Source of the DNA: Bradyrhizobium prioriisuperbiae
Lineage (GTDB): Bacteria; Pseudomonadota; Alphaproteobacteria; Rhizobiales; Xanthobacteraceae
Assembly: GCF_032397745.1 (NCBI RefSeq)
Contig: NZ_CP135921.1
Location: forward strand, 8,234,501 to 8,298,500
Direction: 5' to 3'
Length of the DNA: 64,000 bases
Shown here: in pieces, positions 17,401 through 26,192 of the stretch
Layout of the letters: the number at the start of each line of letters is the position of its first letter
Position numbering within the stretch: position 1 is the stretch's first letter
Position numbers and translations under genes: made by a program
Notes under the pieces: generated by a model
What the model was told of the DNA's origin: nothing
Database searches by the model: none
Seen by the model: the letters and a program-made list of their open reading frames with translations, nothing else

Positions 17401-18216
17401 TCAGCTCCTGCGCAGCACGAGGTGATAGTCGCCGCGACGCACATCACTCTTGCTGAAGATGTTCAGGATTGCCGCGCCGGCATCGATGATGGCCCCGAGC
17501 CACGGCTTGCTATCGCGCAATTCGCCGTACCGCGGACTCTCGTAGGTCCGCTCGAACAGCACTTCCAGACCCTGCCCGCGCGCAAACGCCTTGAGGTGAT
17601 CGAGCCACACCAGCGGATGATAACAGACCGGGAACGGCGCGTGGCCCGGCTGGCCTGCATCCTTTATGCCCCGGATATGCCGGTAGTACCAGACGTGGAA
17701 CCAGTGCGGCGAAAACCTGGTCACCACGCCTGACAGCGACGCCGGATTCGGTGCGCCGATCAGGATGACGCCACCACGACGCAACGATTCACTGAAACGC
17801 CGCAACGCGGCTTCGACATCGGGAAGATGTTCGATCACATTGTAGCAGATCACCAGATCGAAACAGTCGTGCGGAAAGCGATGAGTCTGGATATCGGCCA
17901 GGATCTTGTGCTGAGCGTAATCATTATTCGCCAGCTGATCCTTGTCGATGTCAACCACCGTCACGTCGGCGCGCCGGAGAAGCGATGGCGGCAGGAAGCA
18001 GGTCGATCCACCGCCGGCCTCGTAGATGGCAAGCGTCGGTTGAGCGAGCGCATTGTTCAACACCGCATGAACGGCGCGCAGGCTCTCCTTCGCATCGCCG
18101 TCCGGCAAGTCCAGCAAGGCTTGCGGTTGATCGGCGATCTCTGTCGTCGGCGCATCCGCCTGCGGCTGCAACCCCTGCCGCAGCGACGACATTCGGTAGG
18201 AAGGCATCATATCCAT
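17401..18216 (-). CDS. Class I SAM-dependent methyltransferase
   Basis: A 271-residue cytoplasmic methyltransferase. SAM motif I is YEAGGGSTCFL, the acidic motif II is VVDIDKDQL, and the post-motif is VICYNVIEHLPDVEAAL, all typical of the Methyltransf_11/23 group. Placement in the polysaccharide locus suggests it methylates a sugar or lipid-linked intermediate. ATG 18216 is chosen (AGGAA 10 nt upstream) over a TTG two codons earlier. It diverges from the GT2 gene across a gap of about 300 bp. Confidence 0.85.
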   Translation of the reverse strand: MDMMPSYRMSSLRQGLQPQADAPTTEIADQPQALLDLPDGDAKESLRAVHAVLNNALAQPTLAIYEAGGGSTCFLPPSLLRRADVTVVDIDKDQLANNDYAQHKILADIQTHRFPHDCFDLVICYNVIEHLPDVEAALRRFSESLRRGGVILIGAPNPASLSGVVTRFSPHWFHVWYYRHIRGIKDAGQPGHAPFPVCYHPLVWLDHLKAFARGQGLEVLFERTYESPRYGELRDSKPWLGAIIDAGAAILNIFSKSDVRRGDYHLVLRRS

Positions 18217-18368
18217 ACTCAATCCGGTTCCTGATAACCGCTGGCCCCTTTGCCAAGCGAGACGATGGTTGCGTCTCGATCTGAAGCATGTGGCCCCGTC
18301 ACCTCAGGGTATCAGCAAGAACGGTGCCGGATAAGGAAACCGCCGACGTAAGTGGTCTTCGCAATTCG

Positions 18369-18376
18369 TTAACCAT
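18369..18376 (+). promoter_or_regulatory. TTAACCAT motif (CtrA-type half-site) upstream of the GT2 gene
   Basis: TTAACCAT lies in the gap between the methyltransferase and the glycosyltransferase, 148 nt before the chosen start at 18525. It matches the extended CtrA half-site described in Caulobacter. Function is inferred from the motif and from similar sites in this locus. The rest of the roughly 300-bp gap (18217-18524) holds no gene I can support beyond the open upstream extension of the GT2 frame. Confidence 0.35.
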
Positions 18377-18524
18377 TCGCCGCGCGGCGGCCGTCAACAT
18401 CAACAGGCGATTTCTCCCGGGAGAGTTGCTGTTTCCGCCGTCACGGATGCCGCTGTTCGCATTCGTTACAAGCGATCCTTCGACGGTAAGCAAATATTGG
18501 CCCGGAACTGGCATCGTCGGCGTC

Positions 18525-19634
18525 ATGAGCAATCCATCTGACATCGATCAGCCGTCAGTGTCCCGTCCTGAGACAACCTTGTCGCCGAACGTGGACACAC
18601 TTTGGCACACGCCCGACACCGAGGTGTTCCATCCTTCGGGCTTCGCGCGCGATGTCGTCGCCAGGTCCAGGACGCTGGACGTCGCGGTGGACGCCGTCGT
18701 GTGCATCCCGACATTCCGGCGGCCGGAGCACCTGCGCCTGACGCTCAGTTCAATCGCGGCGCAATTGACGCAACGTCGGTTCGCCGTCGTCATTGTCGAG
18801 AACGACGCGGCGCAACGCGGCAGTATTCCCGAAGCGATACGCTTCTTTACGGAACATTCCATCCCCGGCCTTTGTGTCGTCGAGACACGCCAGGGCAACT
18901 GCCAAGCCATCAATGCGGCGTTCGAAACCGCCCGGGCGGTGTTTCCGAGCGCGACGAAATTCCTGATGATCGACGACGATGAAATCGCATCGCGACACTG
19001 GCTGGAGCGGATGGCCGGTGCATCGGAGGCAATGGACGCGGACATCGTCGGCGGCCCCGTGCTGCCGCAGTTCATCGATCACGAAGACGATTACCTCGCC
19101 GAGCACCCTGCGTTCCGGCCGGCCTATGCCGCAACCGGTCCGGTCTCGATGATCTATGGCAGCGGCAATTGTCTGATCCAGCGCCGTGCGTTCGAGCGCC
19201 TGGCCTCTCCGTCCTTCGACCTTCGGTTCAACTTTCTTGGTGGCGGCGATACCGATTTTTTCATGCGTTGCCGCCGGCAGGGCATGACATTCCACTGGAC
19301 GGCAGACGCCGTCATCGTCGAAACGGTCCCGCAAAGCCGCACCACCCTGAAATGGCTGATGTCACGCGGACTGCGGATCGGGGCCATCAACTATCATGCC
19401 CAATCCAAGGGAGCCCGAACCACGGCCTCGGTCCTGAAGCTATGGACCAAGCTTATCGCATTGCTGCCGCTCTCCGTGGCCCGCGCCGGCGTGCTTGCGG
19501 CCCGGAAGGCACCGGCCGCCATTGCGCTGCATCCGATGATGGTGGCGATCGGCGGCGTGCTGGCCGCGCTCGGAATCGAGCAGCAACCCTACAAGGGTTC
19601 GGCGGTGGCGCGGGAGCGCCTCAGCCTGTCCTGA
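18525..19634 (+). CDS. Family 2 glycosyltransferase
   Basis: About 369 residues with a GT-A domain. It has VCIPTFRRPEHL at the start of the fold, VIVENDA, and the metal-binding DDDE in FLMIDDDEIASRHW, followed by a GGGDTDFFMRCRRQG acceptor-side motif. A hydrophobic C-terminal stretch could touch the membrane. It would transfer a sugar during polysaccharide repeat assembly. The start is uncertain: ATG 18525 is chosen because the GT fold begins soon after, but the frame is open to 18288. The stop at 19634 is one nucleotide from the end of the convergent glycosyltransferase gene. Confidence 0.85.
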   Translation: MSNPSDIDQPSVSRPETTLSPNVDTLWHTPDTEVFHPSGFARDVVARSRTLDVAVDAVVCIPTFRRPEHLRLTLSSIAAQLTQRRFAVVIVENDAAQRGSIPEAIRFFTEHSIPGLCVVETRQGNCQAINAAFETARAVFPSATKFLMIDDDEIASRHWLERMAGASEAMDADIVGGPVLPQFIDHEDDYLAEHPAFRPAYAATGPVSMIYGSGNCLIQRRAFERLASPSFDLRFNFLGGGDTDFFMRCRRQGMTFHWTADAVIVETVPQSRTTLKWLMSRGLRIGAINYHAQSKGARTTASVLKLWTKLIALLPLSVARAGVLAARKAPAAIALHPMMVAIGGVLAALGIEQQPYKGSAVARERLSLS

Positions 19635-19635
19635 C

Positions 19636-20736
19636 TCAGGACTGGGCCATCATGAGGCTGGCCGCGATCTCGTAATATTCTCGCGCGCGCAGTTCCAACG
19701 TCATGTTATCGAGAATGTATTGCCGCGGCTGGAATGCTCCCGCCGCGTTGCGCTCGCGGAATTGCGGCCAGGCCGCCTCGAACGCCTGGTAATCGGAAAA
19801 CGCCATGCCGCAGCGATCGTCCCAGTACGGGATCGATGTCACCGGGCCATATTTGACGCGATCGGGGAAGAAATTTTTATCCTGCCAGAACCCGCTGGGA
19901 TTCCACGCCAGGATCGGCACCCCAGACGACAACGCCTGCTGGTAGGCAATCCCCTGACTTTCATTCTGACACAGGAAGATCATGGCGCGACTGGACGCCA
20001 GCGCGGCCCGATAATCCTCTTCCTGGTAGGATCCGTAGCGAATCTCGGTGACCGCGCATCCGGCTTTTTTCAGATAGGCGCGGATCGGCTGGACCAGATC
20101 GGCGACATGACTGTCACGATTCCAGTGCACCTTGTCATACAGCAGGACATCGACTGACTTTCCCTGCTGCGACGGACACCATCGATCCGTATCGATTCCA
20201 ACCGGCCAGGCCTGGGTGTTCGGCCAATAGGACCGGAACATGTCGGCGACCCACTCGCCGGGAACCAGAATCTTGCGGACATCGCGCCGCTGCAGCAGCG
20301 TCGGGTCCTGCAGCGGATGATCGTATCCGGCGACACCGATCATCAGTGGATTTTTCCACTTGATCTTGTCGAACACAAACGACCGGCCGATGATGCAGGC
20401 CAGCTCATTCGGATGTTTTCGGATGTAATCGTAGTCATTCACACGATAACGAATGCCGAGCCTGTCCAGGCCGGCACAGAGATTGAGGAAGACCCGGACC
20501 TGACCACTGGGCTGTGGCTTGCCGAGCACCAGGCGCCGAACGAACGTCCTGACATAGCGATCCCCGGGCAGCCACCGGTCGTCCTTATCTTCAAAGAAAA
20601 GATTAAGGATGAGGCGCCGATCGGCTCGCGTAAGATTTGCTCCAGAATGCACCGCCGATAACTCCGGACGTATCAGGGTTGGTGAGGCAATCTGAGACAG
20701 GTTTTGAACATGGGCATAACGCAGATGCTGAAACAA
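19636..20736 (-). CDS. Putative GT-B-type glycosyltransferase
   Basis: A 366-residue protein with the layout of a family 1/4-like glycosyltransferase. An N-terminal half carries RVFLNLCAGLDRLGIRYRVND, a linker has VPGEWVADMF and PVGIDTDRW, and a C-terminal nucleotide-sugar half has the ESQGIAYQQALSSGVPILAW pattern equivalent to the E-x7-E motif. It likely works in the polysaccharide locus; donor and acceptor are unknown. The only plausible start is TTG 20736, with no in-frame ATG until deep in the domain. It converges on the GT2 gene with a 1-nt gap and no terminator. Confidence 0.8.
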   Translation of the reverse strand: MFQHLRYAHVQNLSQIASPTLIRPELSAVHSGANLTRADRRLILNLFFEDKDDRWLPGDRYVRTFVRRLVLGKPQPSGQVRVFLNLCAGLDRLGIRYRVNDYDYIRKHPNELACIIGRSFVFDKIKWKNPLMIGVAGYDHPLQDPTLLQRRDVRKILVPGEWVADMFRSYWPNTQAWPVGIDTDRWCPSQQGKSVDVLLYDKVHWNRDSHVADLVQPIRAYLKKAGCAVTEIRYGSYQEEDYRAALASSRAMIFLCQNESQGIAYQQALSSGVPILAWNPSGFWQDKNFFPDRVKYGPVTSIPYWDDRCGMAFSDYQAFEAAWPQFRERNAAGAFQPRQYILDNMTLELRAREYYEIAASLMMAQS

Positions 20737-20841
20737 CCGGACTCTCGTTCTGAATGCCGGTTTTAGCCCGAAAATTCTTTATTTTATCTTCGCACCTGCC
20801 ACCCAATTATCTGGCAAGCGTCTTGCTCACAAAGACACGGT

Positions 20842-21111
20842 ATGCCCCATTTCGAAACGACTTTCGATCCACCCGAAAAGCCAGTGACGCAGAAAAGACC
20901 GACCTTGTCTGAAGCCTACCTTAACGATATTGCAGAAAAGCGCCGTCGGACCTCCGGCTTTCGGCCGGCGACGATCTATGGTCGGACCGCGCCCCAGACA
21001 CGTGCAGCACGCCAAGCCTGCGCAACACCAGGAAACAAATCGCGGCTCGATCGATCCGGGGGCGCATCCTACGGTCCGTCGCTGATCTTGTCCCGAGCGT
21101 CCGCATGCTGA
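20842..21111 (+). CDS. Possible small protein upstream of the flippase gene
   Basis: An 89-codon frame starting MPHFETTFDPPEK in the 368-bp gap before the flippase gene. Its stop overlaps the flippase ATG (ATGCTGA), which would fit translational coupling. Codon third positions are only weakly GC-rich compared with neighbours, and the sequence resembles nothing I recognise. It may be a real short leader protein or chance. The rest of the gap (20737-20841) is AT-rich and probably carries divergent promoters. Confidence 0.3.
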   Translation: MPHFETTFDPPEKPVTQKRPTLSEAYLNDIAEKRRRTSGFRPATIYGRTAPQTRAARQACATPGNKSRLDRSGGASYGPSLILSRASAC

Positions 21112-22559
21112 ACCGGCATTTCTCCATCTATCTCGGCGCACACCTGGTGCCGGCGGTGATCGGATTCTTCGCGATCACCATCTACACCAGGCTGCTGAAC
21201 CCGCACGAATACGGTGTCTATGTCATCGGCATGGGCGTCGCCGGGATTCTGGGCGCGGTCTGCTTTGCCTGGATCCGGCTATCGGTGGCGCGCTATCAGG
21301 CGACCTCAGCCGATGTCGACTTCCGAGGCACGGCACTGCTCGCATTCGGCCTCACGATCTTCGCGATCTCGAGCCTTGCGCCCGCGGCTCTGCTGCTGTT
21401 CCAGTTCGACGTCAGCATCGACGTCATGATCGCCAGCATTTTTGTAGCTGTGGCAGTCGGCGCCTTCGATATCTCGCAGGAATTTCAGCGCGCCACCTTG
21501 CGGCCGATGCGGTTTGCCGTGATTGCGGTGGCGCGAAGCGCCCTCACTTTGATCTTCGGCGTGCTCGCAATCCACTTCGGTTACGGCGGTTTCGGCTTGA
21601 TCATGGCGCTCGCCTCCGGCGCGCTGATCTGCGCCGTTCTGAACATGGCCGGCAGCAGCCGTGGCATGTCCAGATGGCAAGGCGACCAACTCAAGCAGTT
21701 CGCCCGTTACGGACTTCCATTGTCGATCGGCGGCCTCTCGAACGCCATTTACACCACCAGCGATCGCCTGATCGTCGCCTATCTGCTCGGAGAGGGCGCC
21801 ACCGGACTGTTCGGCGTCGCCGCGGACCTGCCGCGACAATTCCTGGTGATGCTGGGATCGAGCGTCGCCGCCGCGACGGTCCCGATCCTGTTCCGGACCC
21901 TGGCCAAGGACGGACGGGCCGCGACGCGGGAACGGTTGAACGACAATGCCGAGCTGCTGCTCGCCGTCGTCTGCCCGGTGGTGGTCTGGCTTGCGCTGGC
22001 GGCCGACCAGGTCGCAGGAACATTCGTCGGCCCGGAATTTCGCGACAGCGTATCGTTGCTGCTGCCGGTGCTGGCGCTGGCGCGACTCTGCGGCGTGATC
22101 AACCAATTCTACGTCCAGATCAGTTTCCAGCTCGCCGAGCGGCCGCTGCTGTTGCTGCTCCAGGCCTGCTTCACTATGCTGATCAGCATCGCAGCGATGT
22201 TCCCGCTGATCCTGTATTTCGGCCTGCTCGGCGCCGCGCTGGCAACCCTGTTCGCGGAGGCCGTCGGCCTCGTCCTCGCCATCTATCTGGCCCGCCTGGC
22301 CTTCCCGGTTCCGTTCGACATCCGCCGGCTTCGTGGTGTGCTCGCGGCCACGCTCGCGATGGCCGGTGCAATCTCGCTCGCCAGGATGAGCATCAACGGC
22401 ACGGGATTTATCTCGCTGGCGGCCGTCAGCGTGATCGGAGGCACGGCCTACGCCACGGCCATCTGGTGCTTTGACGTCGCACGCGTGAAGACGCTTACCC
22501 TCACCGCGCTTCGCCGACACCGGCTGCTGGTTCCCGCCCTCGCCGACCGCAAGATCTGA
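21105..22559 (+). CDS. Wzx-type oligosaccharide flippase (MOP superfamily)
   Basis: A 484-residue polytopic membrane protein with about 12-14 hydrophobic helices. Its start, HFSIYLGAHLVPAVIGFFAITIYTR split across the first helix, and YTRLLNPHEYGVY are typical of polysaccharide flippases of the PST/Wzx group. It would move undecaprenyl-linked repeat units to the periplasmic face for polymerisation. ATG 21105 gives the family start. It is followed 14 nt later by a GT2 gene on the same strand. Confidence 0.9.
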   Translation: MLNRHFSIYLGAHLVPAVIGFFAITIYTRLLNPHEYGVYVIGMGVAGILGAVCFAWIRLSVARYQATSADVDFRGTALLAFGLTIFAISSLAPAALLLFQFDVSIDVMIASIFVAVAVGAFDISQEFQRATLRPMRFAVIAVARSALTLIFGVLAIHFGYGGFGLIMALASGALICAVLNMAGSSRGMSRWQGDQLKQFARYGLPLSIGGLSNAIYTTSDRLIVAYLLGEGATGLFGVAADLPRQFLVMLGSSVAAATVPILFRTLAKDGRAATRERLNDNAELLLAVVCPVVVWLALAADQVAGTFVGPEFRDSVSLLLPVLALARLCGVINQFYVQISFQLAERPLLLLLQACFTMLISIAAMFPLILYFGLLGAALATLFAEAVGLVLAIYLARLAFPVPFDIRRLRGVLAATLAMAGAISLARMSINGTGFISLAAVSVIGGTAYATAIWCFDVARVKTLTLTALRRHRLLVPALADRKI

Positions 22560-22573
22560 GAGGCACAGTTACG

Positions 22574-23473
22574 ATGTCGGTCTCGGTTGTGATGCCCGCC
22601 AAGAACGCCGCCGCCTATATTGGCGAAGCCATCACAAGCGTGCTCACGCAAGGGAACCACCTGCACGAATTGATCGTTGTCGATGACGGCTCGAGCGATA
22701 ACACCATCGCAATTGTGCGCGGCTTCGATGATCCCAGAATCCGTCTGCTGACCAACGCCGGCACGGGCGTCTCCTCGGCCCGCAATGCCGGCGCACGATC
22801 GGCGACCGCCGATTGGCTGATGTTCCTGGATGCCGATGATCGCCTGCGCATCAACGCCCTGGAGATCCTCGTGGGCGCGACGACAACGCGGCCGGACGCC
22901 GTGGCGATATACGGCGACTATGACCGGATCGATGGCAATGGCCGGCCGATCGGCAAGCGAAGCCTGCTGCGATATCGGCAGAAGCCTTCGGGCAACGTGC
23001 TCGAAAGGCTGGTGGCCGGAAACTTCATCGTCAATGGCGGCATCATGATCGCTCGTTCCAGCGCCTTCGCCGCGGTCGGCGGGTTCGATGAAGCTTTGCG
23101 TTATTGCGAAGACTGGCATTGCTGGTGCCGGCTTGCTGCGCTCGGCGAACTCCACTTTGTGCCTGGCTGCCTGATGGACTATCGCGTTCACGGCACCAAC
23201 ACCATGAGTGCGGCGCGCACAGCACAGGACTTCATGCCGGCCGTCGAACGCATCTTCAACGATCGGCTGATTTCACCCCGCCTCCCGGCCCAACGCGTGC
23301 CGACGCTTCGCCGCATGGCGGAAGTTCATCTGATGATCTATGCGGCGGCACAAGCCGTCCGTTTCGGCAGATACGCGGCGGCGCTGTCTTACGTATCGAT
23401 GATCGGACGGACATCCCCGTCTGCGGTGCCTCGCGCCATCACCACGGTCGGCCTGGCCTATTTCGGAACATGA
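22574..23473 (+). CDS. Family 2 glycosyltransferase
   Basis: A 299-residue GT-A enzyme with textbook motifs: SVVMPAKNAAAYIGEAI at the N-terminus, VVDDGSSDNT, ARNAGAR and FLDADDRL (the metal-binding DAD). It would add a sugar to the growing lipid-linked repeat in the cytoplasm. GAGAGG precedes ATG 22574. It lies 14 nt after the flippase and is part of the same plus-strand operon. Confidence 0.93.
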   Translation: MSVSVVMPAKNAAAYIGEAITSVLTQGNHLHELIVVDDGSSDNTIAIVRGFDDPRIRLLTNAGTGVSSARNAGARSATADWLMFLDADDRLRINALEILVGATTTRPDAVAIYGDYDRIDGNGRPIGKRSLLRYRQKPSGNVLERLVAGNFIVNGGIMIARSSAFAAVGGFDEALRYCEDWHCWCRLAALGELHFVPGCLMDYRVHGTNTMSAARTAQDFMPAVERIFNDRLISPRLPAQRVPTLRRMAEVHLMIYAAAQAVRFGRYAAALSYVSMIGRTSPSAVPRAITTVGLAYFGT

Positions 23474-23621
23474 GGCGGCAAGCTGCATCCGGCGGCCTGG
23501 GCATACGACGTTGCACCGCACAGGCATGCCGCTTGCAGGAGTTCCAATGCAGATTGGCTGCAGTCCCAATCCCGGGCATTCACGTACCGGACTGGTTCAT
23601 CTCAATCACGAGCGAGACGGT

Positions 23622-24596
23622 ATGACCAAACCAGGCCTTACAACCAAGCCAAGCCTTGTCGCCGAACAAGGCCTTGTCAGCAAGCGAGCCCCTGGGACCG
23701 TATCTCTGATCACGCCGAGCCATCGCAAGGATCTCGAGCGTGCCACCTTGCTGATCGAGAGTATCGACCGCTACGTCACGTCGTTTGAGCGGCATTATGT
23801 CATCGTCCACGACGAAGACCTCGATATCTTCAAAAAATTCCATGGCGGACGCCGGGTGGTGCTGCCTGTCTCGCAATTCCTGCCACCATGGCTGCACCAG
23901 ATTCCGCATCTGCGCTGGCGTGGCCGGTCCTACTGGTGCTCGTTCCGCGCCAAACCCGTCAGCGGCTGGCATACGCAGCAGCTGGTGAAGATCAAGGCGG
24001 CCGCGTCACTGCCTGAGGATCGCTATTTCCTGATCGATTCCGACAACGTTTTCTTTCGCGATTTCGATGTCTCGACGGTGGCAACCCCGAACGCACTGCC
24101 CGTGCATATCTACCGGGACGGCGTCACCACCAACCATACACTTCATGTGGATTGGGTCCACGCAACCCACCAGTTGCTTGGGCTGGAAGAGCCCACTTTT
24201 CCGACCGACGACTACATCGATCAGATCATCGTATGGGATAAATCGACCGTCAACGCGATGATCGCGCGGATCGAAGCGGTGAGCAGCCGTGACTGGGATG
24301 AAGCCCTGTGCCGTGTCCGCAAAATCTCGGAATACACGATCTATGGAATCTTCACCATGCGCGACATCGCGACCAAGCCGCCATTCGCGATCACGACCGA
24401 CAGTTTCAGCCTCACCGAATGGGGGTCAACGCTCCTGAGCAAAGCGGATATTCTCGCCATGCTGGATTCCACCACCCATGAAGTCGCGATCTGCATTCAG
24501 TCGTACAACCCGACATCTCTCGCGACCATTCGTGAAAGCCTCAATGAGTTCCATGCCCGCAACGAGCAATCGCCACGGCGGCTGGAGGCCGTTTGA
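23622..24596 (+). CDS. DUF6492-family protein, probable glycosyltransferase-like
   Basis: A 324-residue protein of the DUF6492 type often found in polysaccharide loci. It has a GT-A-like layout: SLITPSHRKDLERA at the start of the fold, VIVHDED, and RYFLIDSDNVFFRDFD, whose DSD resembles a metal-binding DxD. The N-terminal 20 residues are low-complexity and contain short LVx(E/S)x repeats. A function as a glycosyl- or phosphoglycosyltransferase is inferred only. ATG 23622 is chosen; the upstream open part is not domain-like. It follows the GT2 gene on the same strand. Confidence 0.75.
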   Translation: MTKPGLTTKPSLVAEQGLVSKRAPGTVSLITPSHRKDLERATLLIESIDRYVTSFERHYVIVHDEDLDIFKKFHGGRRVVLPVSQFLPPWLHQIPHLRWRGRSYWCSFRAKPVSGWHTQQLVKIKAAASLPEDRYFLIDSDNVFFRDFDVSTVATPNALPVHIYRDGVTTNHTLHVDWVHATHQLLGLEEPTFPTDDYIDQIIVWDKSTVNAMIARIEAVSSRDWDEALCRVRKISEYTIYGIFTMRDIATKPPFAITTDSFSLTEWGSTLLSKADILAMLDSTTHEVAICIQSYNPTSLATIRESLNEFHARNEQSPRRLEAV

Positions 24597-24649
24597 TCGA
24601 TACAGCCCACGCAAAACGGTGTGCCGTGCAGCGTGCGGTGGCAGCGCGT

Positions 24650-25960
24650 TCAACGGGGCTTGAATCTGGAGAGATAATGTAACCCCGCCACGGCGACCAG
24701 GAAGATGAACCAGGTCGGATTTTGCCGCTCGAGAATGAACGTCTCCGTGGTCGCGAGATAAATACCGAACAGCCATATCACTAGAAACAGCCGGGCCAGC
24801 GGTCCGTTCTGTCCCTGCGCCTGGATCCTGTGAAAATTGTTAAGGGGCACCCAGACGAAAATCAGAAGTCCCAGGATCATCCCCGGCACGCCGATGTTCA
24901 GCGCGAGCTCGATATAGCTGTTATGGCTGTGGGAGGCTTCAACCGCCCACTCAGATCCCTGAGCCGCGATCCTGTCGGAGGCGTTGTCCCAGAAAACAGC
25001 GAAGCCGTGGCCAAAGATCGGCTTTTCCCAGACCCCATCCAGGGCAACCCCCCAGACGTCGGTTCGACCGGTAAAGGTCGCGTCGATTGGCAGCTGCGCG
25101 GTGATGCTCTTGAGGGCGTCGCTCATGACCGTGCCGACGGTCAGGCAGGTCATCGCGATCAGCGGCACGAAGCAGACGACGCGCTTGAGCCAAAGCCCCT
25201 TCGTCGCATTGGCGACCTGAGCGAGAGCAAGCATCACGAGGCAGAGCCCGCCCGCGCTTTTTCCTCCGGCAAACACCAGGAAGACGCCGGCGAGGACCAC
25301 GATCACGGGCCCGGCCAGGACCGCGCCGGCAAACGTCAGATAGATCCCGATATATGCCAATATCACCATCGTCGGCGCGGCGACGTTCTTGTGAGAGAAC
25401 GTTCCTCGCCAATCCCCGGCCAACTGCGGTTCGACGATATCGTGGACGCTGTGGATCGCCAGATCGGGAACGATCAGCAGGCCCAGATAGCACAGGGCAA
25501 GCAGGGCCAGCGCCGCCGTACCGAGACATGTGTTGAAGTGACGTTGCGTCGGCGGCAGCAGCGGCGTCATCATGGCCAACGCCATGATGCTGGCGGTCAG
25601 GGTAAACCGCTGCAGCGAGACCCCCGGGCTCTCGGACATCACGATATTGACGGCCATCCAGCCGGCGAAGCAAAGATACAGCGGCGTCCACAGTGTCTTG
25701 AGAGCGGGAGCGTTGTCATGGATCGACAGCGCGACCGCGGCGATCGCAAGCAGCCCGAACGCAATATAGGTCACCGCCAGCTGTCCCGAGACCGCGTCGC
25801 GTGCATCCAGATTCCCGAGATAAGGGAACGGTGCCAACGTGACCCAGATGCACAGCAGTCCGGCGACAACCGTCAGACAGCGGCCGGCGACGAGGACATT
25901 GACGGTCCTCAGCCGATCCTGGACAGCGCCCGCAAGGGCCAGTTGACGAATGCCGATCAT
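24650..25960 (-). CDS. O-antigen ligase/polymerase-family membrane protein (Wzy/WaaL type)
   Basis: A 436-residue polytopic protein with about 11-12 hydrophobic helices and the family signature region: GTFSHKNVAAP, then FTGRTDVWG and SHNSYIELALNIGVPG near the C-terminus, where the HNSY motif belongs to the large periplasmic loop. It either polymerises or ligates the repeat units delivered by the flippase. ATG 25960 is chosen; the frame is open to 26266, but that part is unlikely to be coding. It converges on the DUF6492 gene and diverges from the cupin gene. Confidence 0.88.
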   Translation of the reverse strand: MIGIRQLALAGAVQDRLRTVNVLVAGRCLTVVAGLLCIWVTLAPFPYLGNLDARDAVSGQLAVTYIAFGLLAIAAVALSIHDNAPALKTLWTPLYLCFAGWMAVNIVMSESPGVSLQRFTLTASIMALAMMTPLLPPTQRHFNTCLGTAALALLALCYLGLLIVPDLAIHSVHDIVEPQLAGDWRGTFSHKNVAAPTMVILAYIGIYLTFAGAVLAGPVIVVLAGVFLVFAGGKSAGGLCLVMLALAQVANATKGLWLKRVVCFVPLIAMTCLTVGTVMSDALKSITAQLPIDATFTGRTDVWGVALDGVWEKPIFGHGFAVFWDNASDRIAAQGSEWAVEASHSHNSYIELALNIGVPGMILGLLIFVWVPLNNFHRIQAQGQNGPLARLFLVIWLFGIYLATTETFILERQNPTWFIFLVAVAGLHYLSRFKPR

Positions 25961-25975
25961 GGACTTGGCGAGAAC

Positions 25976-25983
25976 ATGGTTAA
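25976..25983 (-). promoter_or_regulatory. TTAACCAT motif (CtrA-type half-site) just upstream of the O-antigen ligase gene
   Basis: On the minus strand TTAACCAT ends 15 nt before the chosen ligase start codon, in the divergent gap to the cupin gene (25961-26192). The motif matches the extended CtrA half-site. It could instead be within the reading frame if translation begins farther upstream. Confidence 0.3.
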
Positions 25984-26192
25984 GAAAACCTGATGGGAAG
26001 CCCGTTTGGTCTGCATCAGGAGGAAAACCGCTTCCTCCCCGATACAGCCAACACGTTAGTGTCCCGTAAGCGGGCAGGACGAATGTACCGGCATCACTCT
26101 TGCAAAACAGAGGCCAGAGCCTTCGTCGGCGTCTCACAATGAGACATCGAGAGCACAAACGGATCGCAAGAAACAACGGCAGGAGCGTCGAC

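Noticed and set aside
24830..25993. A 387-codon plus-strand frame opposite the O-antigen ligase
   Set aside because: Charged, domain-free antisense shadow; the minus strand encodes a membrane protein with family motifs.
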